From assembly GCA_900769325.1 (NCBI GenBank), contig CAAGGF010000035.1, positions 1 to 15,399 on the forward strand: DNA of 15,399 bases, given 5' to 3'. Shown here one piece after another: positions 7,800-14,815 of the stretch. Origin of the DNA: Spirochaetia bacterium (lineage in GTDB: Bacteria; Spirochaetota; Spirochaetia; Treponematales; Treponemataceae). The notes beneath the pieces were generated by a model that had not been told where the DNA came from, did no database searches, and worked only from the letters and a program-made list of their open reading frames with translations. Every line of letters begins with the position of its first letter. The first letter of the stretch is position 1. Both the position numbers and the translations under genes were made by a program.

Positions 7800-8978
7800 T
7801 TATTTTGCAGCTTCCATTGCAGCAGCAGCAGCGTCAAGAGCAGTTTTTACATTGTCTCCATCCCAAATTCCTGAATATGCAGAACCCATTGCTGACCAGT
7901 ATGTTCCAAGCTGTGGAATTGTTGGCATTGGTTTTGAATATACAAGCTGTGCTTTGATACCATTAGAGTATTTTTTGTTAGTATCGATATCTTTGCGTGG
8001 TGGAATCTGATCTGTCATTTCAAATCTCTTTTCAAGAGCTTCTTTTGAAGTGATGAATTCAGCAAATGCCTGAGCATATTCTGGAGATTCTGAGTAAGAG
8101 CTTACGAATGCAAGGCGAACACCAGCGAATGTTGTAGCAGGTTTGTCTGTTCCTGGGAATGCAGGAATTGTTGTGATGTCGAAATCGAGTCCAGCTTTTT
8201 TGAAGTCTGTGATTTTCCAAGGACCTGTGATAATCATTGCAGCTTTTCCTTCTACGAAAGAAGAGTTACAGAAGTCACCTGAAGCATCTGTTGCAGGTAC
8301 ATCAAGAATTGATTTTCTAAGAGACTGGAAATATGTAAGACCTTTTACAGCGTTTGCACTGTTTAAGTTGTGCTGTTTGCGGTCGTTTCCTTCTGGACCG
8401 AACAAAGGAGCACCAAAGCTGTCCATGAACATAAAATCATAGTAACCGTCTGTTACAGGCCAAACTAATGCATATTTTCCTTCTGCTTTGTTGTTGTATT
8501 TTTTAGCGAAGTCTTCTACTTCTTTCCATGTTTTTGGAGCTTCTGAGATAAGCTTTTTGTTGTAGAATAATGCATAAGTTTCTGAACCGAGCGGGTAACC
8601 ATAAACTTTACCACCGTAAGTTGCAGCCATTTTTGCTGCATCAATAAAGTCATTAAGATATGCTTTATTTGGATTTTCAAGAACATGTCCACCGGCTACG
8701 AGAGCACCAATGTGATCGTGTGGAGTTACGAATACATCAGCACCTACTCCTGCAGGACCGTCAAGTTCGATTTTTGCACGAGCGTCTGTTGCTTCTACCG
8801 GTTCAAAAGCAACTTTTACACCTTTGTTTGTTTTTGAAAACTGTTTTCCAGCCCAGATAATAAAGTCCTTTTCTGGACCTGCAGATTCCCATACTTTCAA
8901 TGTAACTCTTTTTGGAGCGGCGAAAGTAGCAGATGCAGCAAGTGCAAGTGATGCTGCAACTAAAAGTGTCTTTTTCAT
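7800..8978 (-). CDS. malE: Maltose/maltodextrin-binding protein MalE
   Basis: This is the periplasmic substrate-binding protein of the ABC importer, 392 aa from the start chosen here. A signal peptide covers residues 1 to about 20 (MKKTLLVAASLALAASATFA, cleaved before APK). No lipobox cysteine is present, so it should be soluble in the periplasm rather than a lipoprotein. The mature N-terminus (VTLKVWESAG), the YGYPLGSETYALFYNK segment, the GKAAMIITGPW segment and the C-terminal YWSAMGSAY segment are typical of the MalE family of cluster-1 binding proteins. I chose the ATG at 8978 because GGAGGA lies 6-7 nt upstream; the in-frame ATG at 8990 overlaps that ribosome site. The gene is first in the malE-malF-malG order. 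Specificity for maltose over another oligosaccharide is inferred from homology and from the neighbouring amylase. Confidence 0.92.
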   Translation of the reverse strand: MKKTLLVAASLALAASATFAAPKRVTLKVWESAGPEKDFIIWAGKQFSKTNKGVKVAFEPVEATDARAKIELDGPAGVGADVFVTPHDHIGALVAGGHVLENPNKAYLNDFIDAAKMAATYGGKVYGYPLGSETYALFYNKKLISEAPKTWKEVEDFAKKYNNKAEGKYALVWPVTDGYYDFMFMDSFGAPLFGPEGNDRKQHNLNSANAVKGLTYFQSLRKSILDVPATDASGDFCNSSFVEGKAAMIITGPWKITDFKKAGLDFDITTIPAFPGTDKPATTFAGVRLAFVSSYSESPEYAQAFAEFITSKEALEKRFEMTDQIPPRKDIDTNKKYSNGIKAQLVYSKPMPTIPQLGTYWSAMGSAYSGIWDGDNVKTALDAAAAAMEAAK

Positions 8979-9221
8979 TTTTTCCTCCATAATTTTACAG
9001 AATTAAATTCTGCGTTTAGCATTTTATATGAATAAGAATCAAAAGATTCATAATTCCTGAAAATTAACTGAAAGCTTTTAAACTCTATCGAAAGGAACTT
9101 TTTAGATACCTTTTTATATTTTACAACACCTTTTCTGAAAATACCAGCAAAAAATTTTATATATTTCAAATTTTTATTGCAAAAAAATATTATTTTTTAA
9201 TCAGGTTTTCAAATTATATCT

Positions 9222-9249
9222 ATAGTAATGTAATTATTTGAGATGTCAA
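9222..9249 (-). promoter_or_regulatory. Probable promoter of the mal operon
   Basis: On the minus strand there is a perfect TTGACA (9249-9244), a 16-bp spacer and TACTAT (9227-9222). A -10 of this kind matches the consensus at four of six positions. The predicted 5' untranslated region to the malE ATG is about 235 nt and A+T-rich. No operator palindrome was recognised. Confidence 0.6.
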
Positions 9250-9282
9250 GTTTTTTTTAAGAGTTATGCTAAAATAATTTGC

Positions 9283-9403
9283 ATTTTGTTGCGGCAAGGA
9301 TAGGAGTCCCTTTGTAAAAAGTCCCGGAACGAAAAGTTCCGGGATGAGACGCAAGGCGAAGGACGGATAGCCTGTTTTTTGCAAGGCAAAAAGCCGCCCT
9401 AAA
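9283..9403. other. Structured intergenic element of unknown type
   Basis: This G+C-richer block stands in A+T-rich surroundings. It holds a 9-bp perfect hairpin (TCCCGGAAC at 9322-9330, loop GAAAA, GTTCCGGGA at 9336-9344). It also holds two related segments, GGCAAGGATAGGAGTCC (about 9294-9309) and GGCGAAGGACGGATAGCC (about 9355-9372). On the minus strand the hairpin is followed by ACTTTTTAC, so it may also terminate the gene at 9415. It reads like a dispersed repeat or a small structured RNA. I cannot name it. Confidence 0.5.
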
Positions 9404-9414
9404 GAATCAAGAAA

Positions 9415-9840
9415 CTATTCAAAAGATTTTTTAAGGTCATCGAATTTTACTTTTCCGTCGATTTCTTTTACACTGATTTTTCCAGAAAGGACATTAAAGA
9501 AAAATTCTGCGATGTCTTTTACATTCAGCTCAGGGCCTTTTTCTCCGTTTGATTTTGTCAATGAATATGTTTTTAAAATCTGACTTCCAAGGCTTGCTGA
9601 AATAATAAGAAAGTGATTTTCCATTTTTTCCATATCGATTAAATCGCTTACAAGAACCCGGCTTGCAACGCTGTAACTGTTAATCAAAGTCTGAGTTCCG
9701 TTATCGTCAGTGAGAACCGTGCGCTGAGTATCGTTTTCAAAATCGATTTTTATTTTTCCTGTATTAGGCTTTTCTTCTTCGCCTTTGTAAAGAGAACCCA
9801 AATCGGCAAGAGAAAGATTCCAGAATTCTGTACCACGCAA
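9415..9840 (-). CDS. Hypothetical protein, apparently frameshifted at its 5' end
   Basis: This is an acidic protein of about 141 aa of unknown function, with no signal peptide or membrane segment. It begins RGTEFWNLSLADLG in the open frame and ends KVKFDDLKKSFE; the middle is beta-rich in character. The only in-frame start is a TTG at 9840 that directly follows an in-frame TGA and has no ribosome site. A well-placed ATG with GGAG upstream (ATG at 9854-9852) reads MDFID and then leaves the frame. Adding a single base near 9841 would give a continuous M-D-F-I-x-L-R-G-T-E-F-W start. A one-base deletion or sequencing error is therefore likely. The 9321-9345 hairpin could be its terminator. No clear functional link to mal or upp was seen. 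Confidence 0.6.
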   Translation of the reverse strand: MRGTEFWNLSLADLGSLYKGEEEKPNTGKIKIDFENDTQRTVLTDDNGTQTLINSYSVASRVLVSDLIDMEKMENHFLIISASLGSQILKTYSLTKSNGEKGPELNVKDIAEFFFNVLSGKISVKEIDGKVKFDDLKKSFE

Positions 9841-10108
9841 TCAATAAAATCCATAAATATCTCCAAAAAATTAAAATTACATTCTGGAATCTCTAAAAAA
9901 TTCAATTTTCAGAAATGCTCATTTTTTAATTCTATAACACAATGTTAAAAAATCAATAAAAAAAATTTAAAATAAAGAATAAATTCTCATTAAAAAAAAG
10001 CCTTCAAAAAAAAATTAAAAAAAATTTTAAAATACGATGCAAGAATCCGCGTTTGGGTATAGAATAAAAAATTGAAAATAAAATTCTGATATAAATATGG
10101 AAGGTAAA

Positions 10109-11140
10109 ATGGAAAATAAAATCATTTTAAAAGCAGAAGATTTAGACGGTTATCTTACAAAAGAAGATCAAACCGATTTAGGCGAACTTGAAGTTATGTT
10201 CAAAGAAACGATGCAATATTTTGAACCCAAAAATGAACAGAAAATCATCGAAGGTTACGATAAAATGGGGCACAAAATGCAGGAAATCTGCCGGAAGCAC
10301 CCAAAAATAAAAGTTTATTCTTTTGAAACAGATATTCAGGCACAGGCAGAAGCAAGTCGTGTAATTTCAAAACTGCGCGACGAAAAAACAGACCACCAGG
10401 AATTCATTTATTACAGTCAGCGTGCCTACGAAATGCTTTTCAGAATGGCTTACACAAATCAGCATACAGATAAAAAAGGCCATATCATTGTAAAAACGCC
10501 AGTAAATTTTCCTGTTCAAAATTACGCCGTCCACAAAATTCCAGCAATTGACCATAAAATAGAAAACACTGTAATGTGCGTAATGCTCCGTGGTGCACTT
10601 CTTCCAAGTATGATTGTTTCTAAAGAAATTGAAGAATTTTCATCGCACAACTACATAACGCCTTTTGCACTTTTTAAAATCAGTCGTAATGATTCCAAAA
10701 ATGAGAATAATATGGAATACATTCTCGATTTAGACAAATCATTTTTTGACCTAAAAGGCTTAGACGGAAAAGATTTGATTTTTGCTGATCCGATGAATGC
10801 AACTGGTGGTTCTCTTGTTACAGTTGTAAAATATCTTCAATCTCAAGGTGTGAAACCAAATTCTATTGCTTTCTTTAACACAATTTCTACACTCAAAGGA
10901 AGTATTCGCGTTACTCGTGCTCTGGAAAACTGCACTTGTTACACAATGTGGATGGACCCTGTAATGAACGAAAAAGCTTACATTATGCCTGGTCTTGGAG
11001 ATGCAGGCGACCGTTTAAACGGCTGTGATTCAAAAGAACATTCCAGAAACATTATCCAACTTCTTGCAGATTATGGTCATAATATTTCCAGTTTGTATAG
11101 AAGTCAGATGTTTGAGATTGAAAAAACGGTTTTAGGATAA
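10109..11140 (+). CDS. Uracil phosphoribosyltransferase-like protein, long form
   Basis: The C-terminal ~200 residues match uracil phosphoribosyltransferase, which makes UMP from uracil and PRPP. Residue numbers below count from the upstream ATG at 10097. A PRPP-binding loop DPMNATGGS lies at 231-239, a CVMLRGALLPS segment at 161-171 corresponds to the family's ILRAG loop, and the uracil-binding MPGLGDAGDR lies at 297-306. Total length is 343-347 aa, against about 210 for ordinary Upp. The extra ~130 N-terminal residues are soluble and unrecognised. The ATG at 10109 is preceded by GGAAGG. The ATG at 10097 is in frame but has no ribosome site; adding it gives four more residues. The uracil permease gene follows in the same direction after 121 bp. 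The upstream 240 bp are very A+T-rich, with a possible -10 TATAGA at 10058-10063 but no convincing -35. An upp symbol is withheld because of the divergence. Confidence 0.78.
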   Translation: MENKIILKAEDLDGYLTKEDQTDLGELEVMFKETMQYFEPKNEQKIIEGYDKMGHKMQEICRKHPKIKVYSFETDIQAQAEASRVISKLRDEKTDHQEFIYYSQRAYEMLFRMAYTNQHTDKKGHIIVKTPVNFPVQNYAVHKIPAIDHKIENTVMCVMLRGALLPSMIVSKEIEEFSSHNYITPFALFKISRNDSKNENNMEYILDLDKSFFDLKGLDGKDLIFADPMNATGGSLVTVVKYLQSQGVKPNSIAFFNTISTLKGSIRVTRALENCTCYTMWMDPVMNEKAYIMPGLGDAGDRLNGCDSKEHSRNIIQLLADYGHNISSLYRSQMFEIEKTVLG

Positions 11141-11151
11141 TTTGAAGATGT

Positions 11152-11173
11152 TGGATGAAATTTCAGCATGACA
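11152..11173. repeat. Decayed fragment of the 28-bp hairpin repeat
   Basis: GTTGGATGAAATTTCAGCATGACA between the two pyrimidine genes retains the TTCAGCATGACA half of the module found at 866-893 and 2031-2213. It has lost the left arm. Confidence 0.45.
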
Positions 11174-11229
11174 GTTACTTCAAATTTTTTATGATTTTTT
11201 TTGGATTTTTTAGTTTGCGTTGCAGACTT

Positions 11230-11235
11230 TATAAT
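11230..11235 (+). promoter_or_regulatory. Possible -10 element upstream of the uracil permease gene
   Basis: A perfect TATAAT lies 26 bp before the permease ATG. The -35 region at the proper spacing is only a T-rich stretch. The permease may have its own promoter as well as read-through from the upstream gene. Confidence 0.4.
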
Positions 11236-11261
11236 TTATTGCTTTTTTTGGAGTATTTAAA

Positions 11262-12602
11262 ATGAATTTGATTTATGGAATCAAGGACAAGCCAGGTTTT
11301 GGAAAAACTATGCTTTTTGCACTTCAGCAGTTGCTTGCAATTATGGCAGCTACAATCGCTGTTCCTGCAATCGTAGGAAACGGACTAACAGCTTCGGCAG
11401 CTCTTTTTGGAGCGGGAGTTGGAACAATTGTATATCTTCTGTTTACAAAAAGTTCAAGCCCAGTTTTTCTTGGAAGTTCTTTTGCTTTTATAGGCTCAAT
11501 GTTCAGTGCTTTTGGAGGAGCGGCTTCCATTTCTGTTGGATATTGGGGACTTATAATTGGTGCTGCAATGGCAGGAATTGTCTACATAATCATCGCGGCT
11601 GTAGTTAAAAAATTCGGCGTAAACTGGATTGACCGTCTTATGCCGCCAGTAATAATTGGACCTACAGTTTCCATCATCGGGTTGAGTCTTTCCAGCAATG
11701 CTGTCGGCGACCTTATGAAATCTAGCGTAGAAGGTGGAAGTACTTATGTTGCAATCATTTGTGGAATTGTGACTCTTGCCGTTACAATGCTTTGTTCAAC
11801 TTACGGAAAAAAATTCGGACGCCTTATTCCGTTCATTCTTGGAATTCTTGCAGGATATTTAACCGCTTCTGTTTTTGCCCTCATTGGTCATCTTGCAAAA
11901 AATCCTTCTCTTATTGTTATAAACTACAGTGCACTCACCTCTTTGAATTTTAAGTCAATTTCAGGATATATTTCACTTCCAAAATTCGCTGTTATTCTTG
12001 GCGGTGCAGAAGGATTAAAAGGAATTACAGGTTCATACCTTCTTACACTTTTTTCTGCTTATGTGCCAGTTGCATTTGTAGTTTTTGCAGAACATCTTGC
12101 AGACCACAAAAATCTTTCTGCAATCATCGGAACAGATTTACTAAAAGAACCAGGACTTTCGCGCACACTTCTTGGCGACGGAGTTGGAACTTTTGTTTCT
12201 ACAATTTTTGGCGGATGTCCAAATACAACTTACGGAGAATCTATCGGCTGTGTTGCAATTACAAGAAACGCTTCTACAGTTTCAATCTGGGGATGTGCAA
12301 TTCTGTGTATTCTTTTCAGTTTGATTAGTCCGATTGTTGCTTTTCTTGAAACAATTCCAAACTGCGTAATGGGCGGCGTTTGTATTGCACTCTACGGATT
12401 CATTGCCGTTTCTGGATTTAAGATGTTCCAGAAAGTTGACCTTAACAAAAACAGAAATCTTTTTGTTGCAAGCGTAATCTTTATTACAGGCGTTGGCGGA
12501 ATGGTTGTAAGTTTTGGCGCTGTAGAAATCCGAACAGTAGCTTGTGCTTTGATTTTAGGAATTCTTACAAACCTTATGCTAAGCGGCGAAAAAGACGAAT
12601 AA
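11262..12602 (+). CDS. uraA: Uracil permease, NCS2 family (UraA-like)
   Basis: This is a 446-aa inner-membrane protein of the nucleobase:cation symporter-2 family, which imports uracil with protons. About 14 hydrophobic segments fill the sequence from residue 18 onward. The family signature is clear: GGCPNTTYGESIGCVAITR in the TM10 region (the 'TTYGENIG' motif of UraA). FAEHLADHKNL in TM8 contains the conserved Glu and His positions of UraA. LQQLLAIMAATIAVPAIV near the N-terminus is also typical. A GGAG ribosome site lies upstream of the ATG. The adjacent uracil phosphoribosyltransferase-like gene supports uracil rather than xanthine as substrate. A terminator-like hairpin follows at 12611-12646. 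Confidence 0.92.
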   Translation: MNLIYGIKDKPGFGKTMLFALQQLLAIMAATIAVPAIVGNGLTASAALFGAGVGTIVYLLFTKSSSPVFLGSSFAFIGSMFSAFGGAASISVGYWGLIIGAAMAGIVYIIIAAVVKKFGVNWIDRLMPPVIIGPTVSIIGLSLSSNAVGDLMKSSVEGGSTYVAIICGIVTLAVTMLCSTYGKKFGRLIPFILGILAGYLTASVFALIGHLAKNPSLIVINYSALTSLNFKSISGYISLPKFAVILGGAEGLKGITGSYLLTLFSAYVPVAFVVFAEHLADHKNLSAIIGTDLLKEPGLSRTLLGDGVGTFVSTIFGGCPNTTYGESIGCVAITRNASTVSIWGCAILCILFSLISPIVAFLETIPNCVMGGVCIALYGFIAVSGFKMFQKVDLNKNRNLFVASVIFITGVGGMVVSFGAVEIRTVACALILGILTNLMLSGEKDE

Positions 12603-12610
12603 ACCGAAAA

Positions 12611-12646
12611 TCCGGCTTGAATGTTTAAACGCTTTCAAACCGGATA
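12611..12646. terminator. Terminator-like hairpin between convergent genes
   Basis: ATCCGGCTTGAA (12611-12622) and TTCAAACCGGAT (12635-12646) pair at 11 of 12 positions. The loop contains GTTTAAAC. Only a weak, interrupted T-tail follows on the plus strand. It lies between uraA and the oppositely oriented 74-aa gene and could serve both. Confidence 0.65.
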
Positions 12647-12655
12647 TTTATCCTT

Positions 12656-12880
12656 TCATTCTTCAAAATTTTTATTCAGTTTTTTAAACTTTTCATAAAC
12701 TTCAAGAGCAAGTTTTACAGCATCAGTATATTCTTCATGAAGAACTGATTTTCCGTTTGCATTCCGTAATTTATATTTTCCGTCTTTTGTGTGTTCTATC
12801 ATTGGAACATGTTTATGATCACAAACCGAATACCATTTTCCGTCAATCAATTCTTTGTGCCATTTAAAATTATTCTTCAT
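12656..12880 (-). CDS. Small hypothetical protein, 74 aa
   Basis: This is an unrecognised small soluble protein. It is rich in Lys and aromatic residues, begins MKNNFKWHKELIDGKWYSV, and has a helical C-terminal half (TDAVKLALEVYEKFKKL). The CDHKH segment could bind metal, but there is only one cysteine. The ATG at 12880 is chosen because AAGGA lies 7 nt upstream. The open frame extends further to 13033, but that extension is A+T-driven, hydrophobic and lacks a ribosome site. An A+T-rich inverted repeat (about 12916-12942) lies upstream. Confidence 0.62.
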   Translation of the reverse strand: MKNNFKWHKELIDGKWYSVCDHKHVPMIEHTKDGKYKLRNANGKSVLHEEYTDAVKLALEVYEKFKKLNKNFEE

Positions 12881-13026
12881 TTTTTTCCTTACATCATATA
12901 TATAAATCAAAAACCTTAAAAAAAACGAAATATTTTTTAAGATAACCCACAGATAATATAGCAAAATTTTCAAAAAAAGCATTAAAGAAGAACTTGAAAT
13001 GAATGAATTATTAAACATAAACTGTA

Positions 13027-13057
13027 TTGACATTTTTTCTATGGGATAAAATGTAAT
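13027..13057 (+). promoter_or_regulatory. Possible promoter ahead of the ATPase remnant
   Basis: There is a perfect TTGACA (13027-13032) and a TGTAAT (13052-13057) at a 19-bp spacing. An inverted repeat TGGGATAA (13042-13049) / TTATCCCA (13069-13076) surrounds the expected start and may be an old operator. Confidence 0.42.
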
Positions 13058-13096
13058 TAGACTTTGGATTATCCCACGAAATTAAGGAAAATTAAA

Positions 13097-13384
13097 ATGA
13101 ACTTTGTTTTTCGTCATGCAGAAGCAACAATTAAAAGACTGGTCAATTCATATCCGGCTGTTAAACGACGCTCCTTAAAAAAGTAACAGATTCAGCGGAT
13201 ATTCCCTACCTTACATTTGATGATCCGATAGAAGAAGCATCTGCAAAAAATGATCCGAAAACTTTCTCAGGTTAAAGATGAAACTCAGTTCATTCTTACC
13301 GGGACAAAGACAAAATTGAAATTGATTTACTAATAGAAGAAAATAACACATCTTTTAGTTATTTTAAGGAGGTTTTGAAAATAT
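13097..13384 (+). pseudogene. Remnant of an AAA ATPase (DUF4143 type), internally deleted
   Basis: Four pieces of one ATPase can be read in shifting frames. The first is an N-terminal RHAEATIKRLVNSYPAV (from ATG 13097, with AAGGA upstream). The second is TTLLKKVTDSADIPYLTFDD followed by PIEEASAKNDPKTF (about 13165-13266). The third is VKDETQFILTG (about 13271-13303). The fourth is a C-terminal YRDKDKIEIDLLIEENNT (from about 13303). Intact members of the family carry the Walker A motif between the first two pieces and the DUF4143 domain between the last two; both are missing. The order is preserved, so this is a single gene decayed by several deletions. The family call rests on recognising the fragments. 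Confidence 0.72.
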
Positions 13385-13461
13385 GAATCTTATTCGCGAA
13401 GATTATCTTAAACTTATCCGTCCTTATTACGATGTTGATCTTATAAAGTTGGTAAGCATCT
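13383..13461 (+). pseudogene. N-terminal stub of a second AAA ATPase
   Basis: An ATG at 13383, preceded by AAGGAGG at about 13369, starts MNLIREDYLKLIRPYYDVDL followed by IKLVSI and a stop. This matches the beginning of another AAA/DUF4143 ATPase subtype, in which a Walker A loop would come next. The rest is absent, and 13462-13531 shows no recognisable coding. It overlaps the end of the first remnant and abuts the 3' end of the reverse transcriptase gene. Confidence 0.55.
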
Positions 13462-13531
13462 GAATATCGTGGATTTTTTATTGCACAAGGTCAGTTTGCA
13501 TTTATCGTAAAATATGAGCTGGTTTGATTCT

Positions 13532-14476
13532 TTACGGCAAGGGTGTAGAAACGATTGATTGAAAACGACTGTAAAATTCCTCGCAAGAGATTTTTCCTGT
13601 ATCTGCCAGATATTGAAGATGTTTTATTTTTCTGCTTTTTCTTTTCCAGTTTTTACTTAAAACTTTTATGCACGAAGGTTTGATTAAGAATCCTAAAAAT
13701 GGAACGCCGTTTTTGCAGCTGTTAATCACAGGAGTTTTAAATTCAACACGAATATTCTCTTCCACAAATAATTTCAATTTTTGATAAAAAGAATTAAGTT
13801 CAGCCTTTGAATTGGAAAACAGAAGAATATCGTCCATATAACGGACATAACCTTGCGGTTTTAATTTTTCAATAACAAAGTGATCCGTCTCTGATAAATA
13901 TAAATTTGCAAAAAACTGGCTTGTTAAATTTCCAATCGGAAGTCCTTTATCTTCACAGCCGAAAGAATCTATGATATTAAAAAGAAGATTCAGGCATTTT
14001 CTGTCTTTGATAATCTTTTCAAGTTTTTCTTTTAACACAGTATGATTTATGCTGTCAAAATATTTTCTTACATCAAGTTTCAAAAAATATCCGCAGGATT
14101 TTACTTTATTAAAAGCATAAAGAACTGCCTTATGAGTTCCTTTTCCTTTTCTGCATGCATAAGTATGAAAAATAAACTGTTTTTCAAATATCGGCTCAAG
14201 AACATTCATTATTGCATGATGTACAATTCTATTCTCAAAAGAAGCCGCAGTTATAAGACGTTCTTTTGGATCATATATTTTAAACTGGTAATAATTTCCG
14301 ATTTTATATGTATTTGCTTCAAGGCTCTTTTTTATAGAATGTAAATTTTCATCCGCCTTGCAGTCAAAAATAATGGCAGACGGTAAAAATCTTTTTCCTT
14401 TTAGACCCTTTAAATATGCATTCCTTAAATTGTTAAAATCTGTAATCTGGTAAAATAAATTTCCGATGCGTTTCAT
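13532..14476 (-). CDS. Reverse transcriptase of a diversity-generating retroelement
   Basis: This is a 314-aa group-II-intron-like reverse transcriptase that would copy the adjacent template RNA into mutagenised cDNA. Motifs in order are IVHHAIMNVLEPIFE (about 84-98), CRKGKGTHKAV (108-118), the first catalytic Asp in FLKLDVRKYFDSI (Asp135), GLPIGNLTSQFFANLYLS (178-195), the catalytic YVRYMDD box (210-216) and FLGF (260-263). The SQ in the GNLTSQ motif is a hallmark of DGR enzymes, where most other bacterial RTs have SP. There is no maturase or endonuclease domain. The length fits DGR RTs (about 300-400 aa), though the C-terminus (ending VSTPLP) may be slightly short. An in-frame stop upstream fixes the ATG at 14476; no ribosome site is visible. 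The template repeat and an HRDC gene precede it on the same strand. Confidence 0.92.
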   Translation of the reverse strand: MKRIGNLFYQITDFNNLRNAYLKGLKGKRFLPSAIIFDCKADENLHSIKKSLEANTYKIGNYYQFKIYDPKERLITAASFENRIVHHAIMNVLEPIFEKQFIFHTYACRKGKGTHKAVLYAFNKVKSCGYFLKLDVRKYFDSINHTVLKEKLEKIIKDRKCLNLLFNIIDSFGCEDKGLPIGNLTSQFFANLYLSETDHFVIEKLKPQGYVRYMDDILLFSNSKAELNSFYQKLKLFVEENIRVEFKTPVINSCKNGVPFLGFLIKPSCIKVLSKNWKRKSRKIKHLQYLADTGKISCEEFYSRFQSIVSTPLP

Positions 14477-14483
14477 AAAAAAA

Positions 14484-14530
14484 CTGTGTTAAGCGTTCGC
14501 GTATATTTTACCGCTACCAGCACAACACAG
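14484..14530 (-). promoter_or_regulatory. Inverted repeat in the spacer between template repeat and RT gene
   Basis: CTGTGTT (14484-14490) and AACACAG (14524-14530) are perfect complements, with a second pairing AGCG (14492-14495) / CGCT (14512-14515) inside. The element lies 8-54 nt before the RT start codon. In studied DGRs the RNA downstream of the template repeat is needed to prime cDNA synthesis, so this is a candidate for that structured part. Confidence 0.5.
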
Positions 14531-14631
14531 CCAAAATTATTTTTTGTAGATTTTTATCGAAGCAAAAACCTACAGGAATAAACCGGTTCTGCAAAATTGA
14601 CGAATCACGTTTATTACAGAGCTGTAAGAAA

Positions 14632-14785
14632 GGGAGCGGACAAGACGGAAACCAAGGTTGTTGTTGCGGTTGTTGGCGTTGTTGTTGTTCCTATTGTCCA
14701 CCTTGCAGTTGTTGTCGTTGTTGTTCCAGCTGCCGCCACAGTTATAGCGGTTGTTGCTGTTGTTCGGGTTGACATCCCAGCACCA
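14632..14785 (-). other. DGR template repeat (TR)
   Basis: Read on the minus strand, this stretch encodes GGSWNNNDNNCKVDNRNNNN then ANNRNNNLGFRLVRSL, preceded by WDVNPNNSNNRYNC. Of the Asn codons, 20 of 21 are AAC. AAC codons are the known mutational targets in DGR templates, because changing the two A's yields many amino acids but no stops. The GGSW...GFRLV frame matches variable repeats of C-type-lectin/FGE-sulfatase-fold targets. There is no start codon with a ribosome site and no upstream domain, so this is the template and not a gene. Exact borders cannot be set without the matching variable repeat; the range given is the recognisable part. It lies between the HRDC gene and the RT gene. 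Confidence 0.9.
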
Positions 14786-14815
14786 CAAGTTATTCTAAAG
14801 GCTTATCCCTTATTT

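Noticed and set aside
8979..9215. Riboswitch in the long malE leader
   Set aside because: The leader is A+T-rich with no recognisable aptamer or strong stems.
9855..10096. Gene or RNA in the A+T-rich gap before the uracil phosphoribosyltransferase-like gene
   Set aside because: Only A-runs and T-runs are seen, with no ORF, no strong hairpin and no convincing -35 element.
12881..13033. N-terminal extension of the 74-aa gene (125-aa reading)
   Set aside because: The extension is A+T-driven, hydrophobic and lacks a ribosome site, while AAGGA precedes the internal ATG at 12880.
13532..14476. Retron or group II intron reverse transcriptase
   Set aside because: No msr/msd-like RNA next to it, no maturase or endonuclease domain, and the GNLTSQ motif together with the template repeat points to a DGR.
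14570..14788. Asn-rich small protein gene on the minus strand
   Set aside because: It has only a TTG start with no ribosome site, and the Asn-rich part matches the codon pattern of a DGR template, so it is treated as non-coding template.
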